Part shown: positions 8,124-16,730 of the stretch, one piece after another
How positions within the stretch are numbered: the stretch's first letter is position 1
Layout: the number at the start of each line of letters is the position of its first letter
Assembly (NCBI RefSeq): GCF_023498005.1
Contig: NZ_CP097289.1
Span: forward strand, 6,634,001 to 6,698,000
Reading direction: 5' to 3'
Length of the DNA stretch: 64,000 nt
Source: Streptomyces durmitorensis
GTDB lineage: Bacteria; Actinomycetota; Actinomycetes; Streptomycetales; Streptomycetaceae
The notes under the pieces: model-generated
The model's input: the letters and a program-made list of their open reading frames with translations, nothing else
What the model was told of the DNA's origin: nothing
Databases searched by the model: none
Program-made: the position numbers and the translations under genes

Positions 8124-8867
8124 ATGGGCGCGGAGTTCGGCCGCCGGTCAGGCGGACAGAGCAGGATTTCCCAGTGGCTTCGCCGACGTCCCCGACCACA
8201 GGACACGGCAGGCGAGGAGGCGAGCCGCGAGGCCCTGCTCGTCGCCGCCGCGGCAGCGGGTCTGCCGCTCTCACCGGCGGCGCACCCCTCCGCGTACCGA
8301 TGTTCCTGCGACCGCATCGGGTGTCCCACCCCCGCCAGGCACCCCATCTCCTTCGCCTGGCAGACGCAGTCCACGACCGACCGCGGGCAGATCGAGCGCT
8401 GGGCCAGGCACCAGCCGCAGGCCAACTTCATCACCGCGACGGGCATGGTCCACGACGTCCTGGACGTGCCGCTCGCCGCCGGGCGCGAGGCGCTCGCCAG
8501 GCTGCTCGCCGACGGCATCGACGTGGGTCCCGTCGCCGAGTCCGAGGGCGCCATGGACGAGGGGCGGATGCTCTTCTTCACGCTCACGCGCGGCACCCCC
8601 GAGGACGAGGACGAGTGGTGGCCCTGTGAGCTGGACTGCCACCCCGAGACGACGAACGAACACCCGGGCTTCCGCTGGCACTGCCGCGGTTCGTACGTCC
8701 TCGTGCCGCCCGCGCGGCTGCCGGGCGAGATGGCGGTCACCTGGATCCGCGGACCCGAGCACGCGCTCCCGGACCCACTGACGCTCCTGGAGACGCTCAC
8801 CGACGAGTGCGCCCGCGTCGCGGGCGAGCCCCAGCACGACGTCGCCGCCTGGCCGTTGAGGGGCTGA
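8124..8867 (+). CDS. Bifunctional primase/polymerase N-terminal-domain protein
   Basis: A 247-residue protein resembling the N-terminal (prim-pol) domain found in many actinobacterial proteins: an early ALLVAAAAAGLPLSP helix, the cysteine-rich segment YRCSCDRIGCPTPARHPISFAW, ANFITATGMVHDVLDVP and a late GSYVLVPPARL. In complete prim-pol enzymes the domain synthesises primers; here the usual acidic metal motif is not clear and there is no helicase part, so activity is uncertain. It stands alone between convergent or divergent neighbours. ATG at 8124 follows GAGGGGATAG. Confidence 0.75.
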   Translation: MGAEFGRRSGGQSRISQWLRRRPRPQDTAGEEASREALLVAAAAAGLPLSPAAHPSAYRCSCDRIGCPTPARHPISFAWQTQSTTDRGQIERWARHQPQANFITATGMVHDVLDVPLAAGREALARLLADGIDVGPVAESEGAMDEGRMLFFTLTRGTPEDEDEWWPCELDCHPETTNEHPGFRWHCRGSYVLVPPARLPGEMAVTWIRGPEHALPDPLTLLETLTDECARVAGEPQHDVAAWPLRG

Positions 8868-8899
8868 CCGCCCGCTGACGCCCGCGCGCGAAGGACGGG

Positions 8900-9907
8900 T
8901 TACTCGCCCTTCGCGCCCGTCAGGCCCTGGATGCGGCTCAGGAACGTCACCTTGCCCGTCCCCGCCGGGTCCACGACGACCTGGTTGGAGACGCGCTCCA
9001 GCATCACCGACTGCTTGACCTCGCCCGTCAGGAGAGGCTTCACGTCGGGTTCGACGGTGAGATTCACGCCCTTCGCGGCGGTCTGCTTCTCGTAGTGGTG
9101 CGTCGAGAAGAAGACCATCGCGCCGCCGTCCTGGGTGCGCAGGCCCACCGGCGCGAACGCTCCGTCGTTCTTCGGCTCGTCGATGTACTGGACGGCGATG
9201 CCGCGGCGCTTGGTGTTCTTGTCGCGGAACGCCTTCCACGTCGACGTGTGATCGCCCGGCGCGAACGTGTCGCCGCCCGACTTCAGATACGTCGTGTACT
9301 CCTTGCCGAGGTTCTTCGGCGCCACGGCCAGCGCCGACGAGTTCACCGCGACCGGCTCGGCCCAGCCGTCCTTGTCCTTCTTCAGCTCGGGCATCTTGTC
9401 GGGCGCCACGAGGTTCAGGTACGACGCCTCCCACAGCTGGTCCTTGCTGCCCTTCGTGAAGACGAGGACCCAGCGCAGGTCGCCCCTGCGGTTGGACTTC
9501 GTGTCCGCGACGAACCACCGGGGCCAGCCGGCCTTCTTGGGGATCGAGTACTTCGCGTCCGTCAGTTCGAGCGGCACCTGCTTGGGGTTGCCGCCCGGCT
9601 TCTGCGCGCCCCGCGACTTCAGGCCCGCCTGGTTGATGGCGCCCAGCGGGCCCGTGACCCGGGCCGCGTCCAGGGCCGGGTCGTACGCCTTCTCGGCCTT
9701 GTTGTACGCGGTGAGGAAGTCCTGCAGAGCGCGGTCGGCCTCAGCCTTCGTCGCCGACGGGATGACCTCCCGCTCCCCGTGCACCGTCACGCACCCGGTC
9801 GCCGTCACCGTCAGTACGGTCGCCGTCGACGCCGCCATCGCGTACCGGACCGTCCGCTGCGACCGTCCGCCCCGCATCGGAGTGCGCTGCCTTGGAAGCC
9901 TGCTCAT
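8900..9907 (-). CDS. Conserved lipoprotein of the efe iron-uptake operon
   Basis: A 335-residue exported protein with a basic N-terminus, a hydrophobic stretch and a lipobox-like TVTATGC at about residues 33-39. The body starts VTVHGEREVIPSATKAEAD and contains no catalytic motif that I recognise. It is the last gene of the efeO-efeB-efeU run, on the same strand. Its first 167 bases overlap the 3' end of efeU in another frame. A later start (GTG or ATG around 9844-9853) would shrink the overlap but cut into the signal sequence. Confidence 0.75.
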   Translation of the reverse strand: MSRLPRQRTPMRGGRSQRTVRYAMAASTATVLTVTATGCVTVHGEREVIPSATKAEADRALQDFLTAYNKAEKAYDPALDAARVTGPLGAINQAGLKSRGAQKPGGNPKQVPLELTDAKYSIPKKAGWPRWFVADTKSNRRGDLRWVLVFTKGSKDQLWEASYLNLVAPDKMPELKKDKDGWAEPVAVNSSALAVAPKNLGKEYTTYLKSGGDTFAPGDHTSTWKAFRDKNTKRRGIAVQYIDEPKNDGAFAPVGLRTQDGGAMVFFSTHHYEKQTAAKGVNLTVEPDVKPLLTGEVKQSVMLERVSNQVVVDPAGTGKVTFLSRIQGLTGAKGE

Positions 9908-10739
9908 GCGTTGCGTTCACCTTCCCCTTCCCGGGCCCGAACCCTACCGGGGCGAAGAAGAACGCGAGCGTCGGGATCAGGTACAGCAGCCACACCGTGA
10001 CCTGGACAACCGTCGGATCGGGCTGGAAGTTGAAGACGCCCTTCAGGAGCGTGCCGTACCAGCTGTCCGGCGGGATCGTCGCGCTGATGTCGAACGCCTT
10101 GTTCTGCAGCCCGCCGAGGAACTCCGCCTCCTGCAGGTCATGGACGCCGTACGCGAGCACGCCCGCCGCCACGACCACCAGCATCGCGCCGGTCCAGGTG
10201 AAGAACCTGGCCAGGTTGATGCGGACCGTGCCCTTGTAGAACAGCCAGCCGAGCGCGATCGCGGTGAGCAGCCCCAGGAGCACGCCGATCAGCGGCCCCG
10301 GCGTGCCGTCGCCCGACGCCCGCACCGACGCCCACACGAACAGCGCGGTCTCCAGGCCCTCCCGGCCCACGGCGAGGAACGCGGTGGCGACCAGGGCGCC
10401 GGTGCCCATCTGCAGCGCCGCGTCCAGCTTGCCGTGCAGCTCCGCCTTGAGATGACGGGCCGTACGCCGCATCCAGAAGACCATCCACGTCACCAGGGCC
10501 ACGGCGACGATGGACAGCGAACCGCCCAGCGCCTCCTGCGCCTTGAACGTCAGCTCCTGCGAACCGAAGGTGAGCGCACAGCCGAAGCCGAGCGCGAGCG
10601 CGCACGCGACGCCGATGCCGATCCAGATGGGCTTGAGGGCGTCGCGCCGCTCCGTCTTCACCAGATAGGCGATGAGAATGCAGACGACCAGGCTGGCCTC
10701 GAGACCCTCGCGCAGGCCGATCAGGTAATTGCCGAACAT
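9741..10739 (-). CDS. efeU: High-affinity iron permease EfeU
   Basis: A 332-residue FTR1/OFeT-type permease with about seven membrane segments. Both signature REGLE motifs are present: REGLEASLVV near the N-terminus and REGLETALFVW in the middle; the glutamates bind ferric iron during transport. The membrane domain ends at FFFAPVGFGPGKGK. The roughly 58 residues beyond that are hydrophilic, rich in G, D and R, and unlike the family. They are read from DNA that also encodes the start of the downstream lipoprotein. Sits 15 bp after efeB. Confidence 0.93.
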   Translation of the reverse strand: MFGNYLIGLREGLEASLVVCILIAYLVKTERRDALKPIWIGIGVACALALGFGCALTFGSQELTFKAQEALGGSLSIVAVALVTWMVFWMRRTARHLKAELHGKLDAALQMGTGALVATAFLAVGREGLETALFVWASVRASGDGTPGPLIGVLLGLLTAIALGWLFYKGTVRINLARFFTWTGAMLVVVAAGVLAYGVHDLQEAEFLGGLQNKAFDISATIPPDSWYGTLLKGVFNFQPDPTVVQVTVWLLYLIPTLAFFFAPVGFGPGKGKVNATHEQASKAAHSDAGRTVAADGPVRDGGVDGDRTDGDGDRVRDGARGAGGHPVGDEG

Positions 10740-10754
10740 GTCTGTCAGATCCCC

Positions 10755-12044
10755 TCAGCCGAACAGTGCCCGGCCCCACCAGTCGTCCTTGCCGCGGACG
10801 CCCGGCGGGATCGCGAAGACCGCTGAACCCACGTGCTGGATGTACTCGTTGAGCGTGTCGGAGCGCGACAGCGTGCGCTGCACCGGAATGAACCCCGTGC
10901 GGACGTCCCGCTGGTACGCGAGGAAGAACAGCCCCGCGTCCAGGCGGCCGAGGCCGTCGGTGCCGTCCGTGAAGGAGTAGCCGCGGCGCAGGATCGTCGC
11001 ACCGTCGTTGGTGTCCGGGTGCGCGAGCCGGACGTGCGAGTCGGGCTTCATCGCCTTCAGGAACGGCTCGTCGTGCTCCTTGGCCCTGCCGACCGGAGCG
11101 CCCTCGCCCTTGTCGCGCCCGAAGATGTCCTCCTGCTCGCCGAGCGGAGTCCGGTCCCAGGTCTCGACGTTCATGCGGATGCGGCGCGCGACGAGGTACG
11201 AGCCGCCGGCCATCCAGCCGGGCCCGTCCTTCTCGCCGACCCACACGTGCTTCGCGAGCGCGGAGGCGTCCTCGCCCGAGACGTTGCGCGTGCCGTCCTT
11301 GAAGCCGAAGAGGTTACGGGGCGTCTGCGCACCCGGCGTCGTCGACGAGGTCTTCCCGAAGCCGAGCTGCGACCAGCGCACCGCGACCTTGCCGAAGCCG
11401 ATGCGGGCGAGGTTGCGGATGGCGTGCACGGCGACCTGCGGGTCGTCCGCGCAGGCCTGCACGCAGAGGTCGCCGCCGCTGCGGGACCTGTCGAGGTTGT
11501 CGCCGGGGAACTTCGGGAGATCGACGAGGGCTTCGGGACGGCGATCCGCCAGGTCGAACTTCTCGAAGAGACCAGGCCCGAAGCCGATGGTGAGGGTGAG
11601 CCGGGACGGCTTGAGTCCGAGCGCCTCGCCGGTGTCGTCCGGCGGCGCCTCGGCGAGCCCGCCGAAGGCACCCTCGCCGACCTGGTGCCCCGCGGTCATC
11701 CGCGCGGCGGCCTTCGTCCAGTCCTTCAGGAGCTGCACGAACTGCTCGCGGTCGTCCGTCTTCACGTCGAACGCGGCGAAGTGCAGCCGGTCCTGGACGG
11801 CGGTCGCGATGCCCGCCTGGTGCTTGCCGTGGAAGGCGACCGCGCCGCCCGCCGACGCGGCCGGCACGGCATCGTCCCCGGACCGGGCCACCGCCACCGC
11901 GCCCCCGGTCACCGCGGCGCCGAGCGCGAGCCCCGCACCGCCCCAGCCGAGGAGCGAACGCCGCGAGGGGGAACCGGAGCCGGCGCCCTTGTCCGCCTCG
12001 TCAGGAACGGGCGCCGTGCCCGTGTCGTCGGTGATCTCAGCCAT
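10755..12044 (-). CDS. efeB: EfeB deferrochelatase / DyP-type heme peroxidase
   Basis: A 429-residue dye-decolorising peroxidase exported by the Tat route: SRRSLLGWGGAGLALG at about residues 27-42 is a twin-arginine signal. The DyP hallmark GxxDG is in LFGFKDGTRN, and the heme-ligand histidine is probably in VRLAHPDTNDG. SRSGGDLCVQACADDP is also typical. EfeB oxidises ferrous iron or removes iron from heme outside the membrane for EfeU. It lies 21 bp after efeO and 15 bp before efeU, so the genes are surely co-transcribed. Confidence 0.94.
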   Translation of the reverse strand: MAEITDDTGTAPVPDEADKGAGSGSPSRRSLLGWGGAGLALGAAVTGGAVAVARSGDDAVPAASAGGAVAFHGKHQAGIATAVQDRLHFAAFDVKTDDREQFVQLLKDWTKAAARMTAGHQVGEGAFGGLAEAPPDDTGEALGLKPSRLTLTIGFGPGLFEKFDLADRRPEALVDLPKFPGDNLDRSRSGGDLCVQACADDPQVAVHAIRNLARIGFGKVAVRWSQLGFGKTSSTTPGAQTPRNLFGFKDGTRNVSGEDASALAKHVWVGEKDGPGWMAGGSYLVARRIRMNVETWDRTPLGEQEDIFGRDKGEGAPVGRAKEHDEPFLKAMKPDSHVRLAHPDTNDGATILRRGYSFTDGTDGLGRLDAGLFFLAYQRDVRTGFIPVQRTLSRSDTLNEYIQHVGSAVFAIPPGVRGKDDWWGRALFG

Positions 12045-12065
12045 CGTTCCGGTTCCCCCCAGCCA

Positions 12066-13232
12066 CTACTTGGACTTGACGACGACGGCGGCGGCCAGCT
12101 TCGACAGCGGCTCCGCGAGCGCGTTGACGCCGTCCGCCAGTTCCTTCGTGTCCGCCTTGTCGAGCTTGTCGTACGACGTGAACGTGTACGAGTCCTTGCC
12201 GCCGCCCTGGCGGTACTTGTCGAGCAGCTTGTCCAGGGCCGCGAACTGCTTGTCGAGCTCCTTGGTGAGCGCCGGGTCGTTCTCCGACGCGACCGCCTTG
12301 AGCAGGCCGTACGCCTCCTCGGCGCCCTCGACGTTCGCCTTGAAGTCGACGAGGTCGGTGTGCGAGTAGCGCTCCTCCTCGCCGGTGACCTTGCCGGTGG
12401 CGACCTCGTCGAGGAGCTCCTTGGCGCCGTTGGCCATGGAGGTCGGGGTGATCTCGGCCTTGCCGACGCGGTTCTGCCAGTCCTTGAGGTCCTTGTCCAG
12501 CTGCGTGGCGAGCTCCTTCTCGCGCTCGCCGATCTTCTTGTCCTTCCACAGGGCCCGCTCCAGACGGTGCCAGCCCGTCCAGTCCTTCTCCAGGTCCTGC
12601 CCCTCCTCCAGGCCGTCCTCGCGCAGGTCGACCTTCGGGTCGATGTCGCCGAAGGACTCGGCGACGGGCTCGGTGCGCTCCCAGCCGATGCGGGAGTTGG
12701 AGTACGTCTTCTTCGCGCCCTCGATGTCGCCCTCGCGGACGGCGTCGGTGAAGAGCTTCACCTTGGGCAGCGTCGCGTCGGCCTGCTCCTGCGCGTAGGC
12801 GCGGTAGTCGGCGACGGCCTTGTCCAGACGCGGGTCGCGCTTGACGGCCTTGCCGCCGCTGACGGTGACCTTCTGGCGGATGCCGTCGCCCTTCATGCCG
12901 GGCTTGCAGGCGATCTGGTACGAGCCGGACTTCACCTCGGCGGTGAGCTTCTGCTTCGTGCCGGGGCCGATGTTCTCGCGCTCGCTGACGATGCGGTCGT
13001 CGGGGAAGAGGAGGTAGACCTCGGTGACCTTGGAGCCCTTGTTCTCGATGGCGAGCTCGACGTGCCCGGAGCTGAGCTTGGTCTTGGAGACCTCGCACTT
13101 GTCGTCGGTGGCGGTCACCTCGACGGTGTTGCCACCGCTCTTGGCGTCGCTCTTCTCGGTGCAGCCCGTGACGGCGGTGAGCGCTGCCGCTGCGGCTATG
13201 GCAGTGGCGACGGGGAGGCGGACGGGGCGCAT
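12066..13232 (-). CDS. efeO: EfeO iron-uptake lipoprotein (cupredoxin plus M75 domain)
   Basis: A 388-residue lipoprotein with leader and lipobox LTAVTGC, an N-terminal cupredoxin-like domain (KCEVSKTKLSSGHVELAIEN, then the late cysteine in YQIACKPGM) and a helical imelysin/M75 domain with RIGWERTEPVAESFGDIDP and the HxxE-type GWHRLERALW. EfeO binds iron outside the membrane and delivers it to EfeU. ATG 13232 was chosen over the upstream ATG 13268 because GGAG lies seven bases before it and it gives a clean signal peptide. First gene of the operon. Confidence 0.92.
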   Translation of the reverse strand: MRPVRLPVATAIAAAAALTAVTGCTEKSDAKSGGNTVEVTATDDKCEVSKTKLSSGHVELAIENKGSKVTEVYLLFPDDRIVSERENIGPGTKQKLTAEVKSGSYQIACKPGMKGDGIRQKVTVSGGKAVKRDPRLDKAVADYRAYAQEQADATLPKVKLFTDAVREGDIEGAKKTYSNSRIGWERTEPVAESFGDIDPKVDLREDGLEEGQDLEKDWTGWHRLERALWKDKKIGEREKELATQLDKDLKDWQNRVGKAEITPTSMANGAKELLDEVATGKVTGEEERYSHTDLVDFKANVEGAEEAYGLLKAVASENDPALTKELDKQFAALDKLLDKYRQGGGKDSYTFTSYDKLDKADTKELADGVNALAEPLSKLAAAVVVKSK

Positions 13233-13280
13233 AGGGGCTCCAAGGCGGGTCACGGACGGTTCCGGCATGCCGGTGAGGCG

Positions 13281-13304
13281 GACCTAACTTAACCGACCCT
13301 TACC
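13281..13304. promoter_or_regulatory. Possible degenerate iron box upstream of efeO
   Basis: The segment GACCTAACTTAACCGACCCT, about 50 bp upstream of the efeO start, resembles the hexamer repeats of DmdR/IdeR iron boxes on the reverse strand (GGTTAAGTTAGG). It is not a clean 19-bp palindrome like the sites at 16689 and 21391, so the call is weak. Confidence 0.3.
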
Positions 13305-13556
13305 TGGTCGATACCCAGCTGTTCCGTGATTCACCTCTCAACGGTTTGGGGTGCTCACGGGGGTGTCACGGTGGGGTGATGGGGGGTTCATGGGGTGGCA
13401 AAGAGGGGGTCAAGTCGGGCTGGATGGTTCCAGCCCGGATGGGGTCCCCCCTGCTCCTTAAGAGCTTGGGGGAGTTTGAGGCCATCTTGTACGGGGTCTG
13501 GGACGGAGCCCCAGTCGGGAAGGGGCGGGATGGGGGAAGCCCCGCAGGGACCGCCT
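13305..13556. other. Non-coding gap between efeO and hmuV with hairpin
   Basis: No gene is convincing here. A hairpin with nine-base arms CGGGCTGGA / TCCAGCCCG and loop TGGT lies at 13416-13437. Positions 13485-13516 match the end of the repeat at 20598-20628 (CTTGTACGGGGTCTGGG then GAGCCCCAG), a degenerate third copy of that element. Confidence 0.6.
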
Positions 13557-14438
13557 TCAGCCCCGGACGGGGGCAACCAGCGGAGCCCCCGTCCGGGGAT
13601 GCGGAAAGACCTCGACCGGCTGCCGGTACACCTCGCTCAGGAGCTCCCCGGTGAACACCTCGACCGGACGGCCCTCCGCAGCGATGCCCCCACCCTGAAG
13701 CACCGCCACACGATCCGCGTACGCCGCCGCAAGCCCCAGGTCATGCAGCACCACCACCACCGCATCCCCCGCGGCGGCCCGCTCCCGGCAGACCCGGAGC
13801 ACCAGCTCCTGGTGGCGCAGATCGAGCGCCGCGGTCGGCTCGTCGAGCAGCAGCAGCGGCGCCCGCTGGGCGAGGACACGGGCCAGCGCGACCCGCGCCC
13901 GCTCACCCCCGCTGAGCGCGGAGAAGGGACGGGTGGCGAACTCGCTCACCTCCGTCGCGGCCATCGCCTCCCGCACGACACGGTCGTCCTCGTCCTCCCG
14001 CGCCGTACCCGCCCAGGGCGCGCGCCCCATCCGTACGACGTCCTCGACCGCGAAGGGGAAGGAGAGCGCGGCGGCCTGCGGCAACACGGCGCGCCGCAGG
14101 GCCAGTTCGCGGGCGGCCCACGCCGTGGTGGGCCGCCCGCAGACGCGTACCGCCCCTTCGTCGGCCGGAAGGTCCGCGGCAAGGGCGGCCAGCAGCGTCG
14201 ACTTCCCCGCCCCGTTGGGCCCGACCAGGGCAAGCACCTCGCCAGCCCGCGCGGTCAGGGACACCCCGGCAAGGACCTCGCGCCCCCCGAGCCGCACCCG
14301 CAGCCCCGACGCCTCGGCCAGTGCGTCGCCGGGTGAGACGGGCCCCGGCAGCGCACGCCCGCGTCCGGACGAGAACAGCCGCCCGGCGATCCACCCGACC
14401 ATGCCCGTCTTGCCCGTCTTGCTCGTCTTGACCGTCAT
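13557..14438 (-). CDS. hmuV: Heme-type ABC importer ATP-binding protein
   Basis: A 293-residue ABC ATPase of the FecE/HmuV class. Walker A is LVGPNGAGKSTLL, the Q-loop region is AVLPQAAAL, the signature is LSGGERARVALARVL and Walker B is PLLLLDEPTAALD, followed by the H-loop VLHDLGLAAAYADR. It powers uptake through the adjoining permease. ATG 14438 overlaps the permease stop as ATGA and has AGGGGG seven bases before it; the TTG two codons earlier is less likely. The heme assignment rests on neighbours: HtaA proteins, heme oxygenase and iron boxes. Confidence 0.9.
   Translation of the reverse strand: MTVKTSKTGKTGMVGWIAGRLFSSGRGRALPGPVSPGDALAEASGLRVRLGGREVLAGVSLTARAGEVLALVGPNGAGKSTLLAALAADLPADEGAVRVCGRPTTAWAARELALRRAVLPQAAALSFPFAVEDVVRMGRAPWAGTAREDEDDRVVREAMAATEVSEFATRPFSALSGGERARVALARVLAQRAPLLLLDEPTAALDLRHQELVLRVCRERAAAGDAVVVVLHDLGLAAAYADRVAVLQGGGIAAEGRPVEVFTGELLSEVYRQPVEVFPHPRTGAPLVAPVRG
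13561..13598. terminator. Hairpin overlapping the hmuV 3' end
   Basis: Perfect 14-base arms CCCCGGACGGGGGC and GCCCCCGTCCGGGG surround a 10-base loop. The structure lies inside the last codons of hmuV, just before its TGA, so the same DNA codes for the C-terminus and could help terminate the operon. There is no T-run, which is usual in Streptomyces. Confidence 0.5.
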
Positions 14439-15532
14439 GCCCAACCCCCTTGCTTACGACGGGTCCTGCGCAGCAGCCAGAAGAAGAACGGGCTCCCGAA
14501 GAGCGCGGTGAGCACCCCGAGTGGCAGCTCCGCCGGAGCCGCCACCGTCCGCGCCGCGAGATCCGCGCCGACCAGGACGACCGCACCGCCCAGCGCACTG
14601 CCCGGCACGAGGAAGCGGTGCCCGGGCCCCGCCGCCATCCGCAGCAGATGCGGGACGAGGAGTCCGACGAACGTGATGATCCCCGCGACGGCCACGGCGG
14701 CGGCGGTCAGCAGCGCCACCACCAGGACAAGCACCAGCCGCAGCCGCTCGACGTCGACCCCCAGATGCCGCGCGGGCCGCTCGCCGAGCGCGAGGAGGTC
14801 CAACTTCCGTGCGTACAGCGGCGCCACGGCCAGACCGGCCACCGCACACGGCAGCACGGCGAGCACCTTCGGCCACGTCGCACCCGAGAGCGAGCCGAGC
14901 TGCCAGAAGGTGATCTGGGTGATCTGTGCGTTGTCCGCGAAGAAGATGCAGAGCCCGATCAGTGCCCCCGCGAACGCGTTCACCGCGATCCCGGTGAGGA
15001 TGAGCGTGACGACCTCGGTGCGCCCGCCGTTGCGCGAAAGGGCGTACACGAGAAGGACGGTGGCGAGCCCGGCGACGAACGCGCAGACCGTCACGGTCCA
15101 GTTCCCGAAGAAGCTGAGCCCGAGCGCGATCGACGCCACCGCGCCGACGGCCGCGCCCGCCGAGATCCCGATGACGCCGGGCTCGGCGAGCGGATTGCCG
15201 AACACGCCCTGCATGAGCGCCCCCGCGCAGCCGAGCGACGCCCCGACGAGCAGGGCGAGCGTCACGCGCGGCAGCCGCACGTTCCACAGGACGCTCTCGC
15301 CGACCCGGTCGAGCGCGCTCCCGCCGAGACCGATCCGGTGCTGTACGGAGCTGAGGACGTCCCCGAGGGGGATGTCGTACGCGCCGATGCCGGCGGAGAG
15401 GAGACAGAGGAGGACGAGGACGGCGACGAGGCCGAGGGTGAGGGCGGCGGTCGCGCTCCGGCGGCGGACGCCGGGCTTGTGCGGCTCCCGCGATGCGGCT
15501 CTGTCGTCCACCGGCTTGGCGAGGACGCTCAC
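14435..15532 (-). CDS. hmuU: FecCD/BtuC-type permease of the heme importer
   Basis: A 365-residue membrane protein with about ten helices. Family motifs include NVRLPRVTLALLVGASLGCAGALMQ (quoted in two parts: NVRLPRVTLALLVG and GCAGALMQGVFGNPLAEP), GVIGISAGAAVGAV, GERPARHLGVDVERLR and GIITFVGLLVPHLLR near the C-terminus. It forms the channel for the substrate brought by the binding protein. Both ends overlap neighbours by four bases (GTGA with the binding protein, ATGA with the ATPase), showing a translationally coupled operon. Confidence 0.92.
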   Translation of the reverse strand: MSVLAKPVDDRAASREPHKPGVRRRSATAALTLGLVAVLVLLCLLSAGIGAYDIPLGDVLSSVQHRIGLGGSALDRVGESVLWNVRLPRVTLALLVGASLGCAGALMQGVFGNPLAEPGVIGISAGAAVGAVASIALGLSFFGNWTVTVCAFVAGLATVLLVYALSRNGGRTEVVTLILTGIAVNAFAGALIGLCIFFADNAQITQITFWQLGSLSGATWPKVLAVLPCAVAGLAVAPLYARKLDLLALGERPARHLGVDVERLRLVLVLVVALLTAAAVAVAGIITFVGLLVPHLLRMAAGPGHRFLVPGSALGGAVVLVGADLAARTVAAPAELPLGVLTALFGSPFFFWLLRRTRRKQGGWA

Positions 15533-16548
15533 TTCGCGCTCCCGTACAACTGCTCCACCAGCGACTTCAGGACCTGGTCCGTCCGCGGCCCGTAGTTCAG
15601 GAGCACCCCGTCGTCGATCGAGACGATGCGGCGGTCGAGCCCCGCGGGGGTCTCGGCGACGCCCGGGATCTTGAGCAGCCCGTCCACGCCGTCCACGGAT
15701 TCGAGCCCCTTCGACATGACCAGGATCGCGTCGGGTGCCGCCTTGGCCAGCGCCTCGCTGGTGATCGCCGTGAAGTCCTTCTTCAGGCCCGACTCCTTGC
15801 CCGCGTCGACGGCGCCCGCCGCCTCCAGGAGCGAACTCGCGCCGGACTCGCGGCCGCCGAGCAGATAGACGGAGGCCGAGCCGCGCAGGTAGAGGAAGGC
15901 GACGCGGGGCTTCTCGGTGCGGGCGGATGCCGGGATGGACTTCCGTGCCTTCGCGATCCGTTCCTGCGTACGGGACTTGAGCTCGTCGCCCGACTTCTCG
16001 ACGCCCAGGGTCTTGGCCACCGCCTCGATCCGCGGAGCCACGTCGTCGAGGCCCTTCGCCGGGTCGAACACGACCAGCGGGATGCCCGCGTCCCGGATCT
16101 GGCCGATGGCCTCGGCGGGCCCCGTCGAGGTGTCAGCGAGGACGACCGTCGGCTTCAGGGACAGGACGCTCTCCGCCGAGACGTCGTGCGCACGTGTCAC
16201 CACCGGCAGCTTCTTCGCCTGCTCGAAGGTGGCGGTGATGTCGCGGGCCACGACGTTCTTTCCGAGCCCGAGCGTGAAGACGATCTCACTGAGGCTGCCG
16301 GTCAGCGGCACGATGCGGCTCGTGTCCTCGACGGTGACCTTCTTGCCGTCGGCCGACGTGACGGTGGCGGGGAGCGCGGGCTCGGGGCGGGACTTCAGCG
16401 GCTCGACCCGGTCGGGCGCGGAAGCCGCGGCCTTCGCCTTAGGGGAGGTCCCGCCACCGCCGTCCGACGACGATCCGCAGCCCGTGAGGGCCAGGGCGAG
16501 AACGGCGGTCCACGCGCCGGCGATACGGAGTGAGCGCGGCATACGCAC
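15529..16548 (-). CDS. hmuT: Heme-type ABC importer binding lipoprotein
   Basis: A 339-residue periplasmic-binding (BtuF-like) lipoprotein with leader ending LALALTGC at about residue 24. The mature part has SRIVPLTGSLSEIVFTLGLG, VVARDITATF, LSLKPTVVLADTSTG and a C-terminal RRIVSIDDGVLLNYGPRT. Such proteins capture heme or siderophore outside the membrane. The nearby HtaA and heme oxygenase genes favour heme. Start GTG 16548, with ATG 16542 as alternative; the ribosome site is weak for both. Divergent from the first HtaA gene across an iron box. Confidence 0.88.
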   Translation of the reverse strand: MRMPRSLRIAGAWTAVLALALTGCGSSSDGGGGTSPKAKAAASAPDRVEPLKSRPEPALPATVTSADGKKVTVEDTSRIVPLTGSLSEIVFTLGLGKNVVARDITATFEQAKKLPVVTRAHDVSAESVLSLKPTVVLADTSTGPAEAIGQIRDAGIPLVVFDPAKGLDDVAPRIEAVAKTLGVEKSGDELKSRTQERIAKARKSIPASARTEKPRVAFLYLRGSASVYLLGGRESGASSLLEAAGAVDAGKESGLKKDFTAITSEALAKAAPDAILVMSKGLESVDGVDGLLKIPGVAETPAGLDRRIVSIDDGVLLNYGPRTDQVLKSLVEQLYGSAK

Positions 16549-16688
16549 CGAAGTCCACCGTCCTGTCGTGCTGTTGAGGGTCTGTTGTCGGTCAGCTGTC
16601 GGTCTGTTGCGGGTCTGCTGCGGTTCTGCTGTGGGGCGCTTGGGGCGCGGGTGGCCGGGATGGGGGTTCCGGCCGGAGTGATCGTAGT

Positions 16689-16707
16689 TTAGGTTAGCCT
16701 TACCTCA
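16689..16707. promoter_or_regulatory. Iron box (DmdR/IdeR-type operator)
   Basis: TTAGGTTAGCCTTACCTCA closely follows the actinobacterial iron-box pattern TTAGGTTAGGCTCACCTAA. It lies 24 bp before the first HtaA start and within the divergent space shared with the binding-protein gene, so both directions are probably repressed when iron is plentiful. Confidence 0.85.
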
Positions 16708-16730
16708 TTAGCCACACCTGGAGGGGTCCC

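Noticed and set aside
10833..13292. 819-codon forward open frame
   Set aside because: Antisense of efeB and efeO, whose identities are certain.
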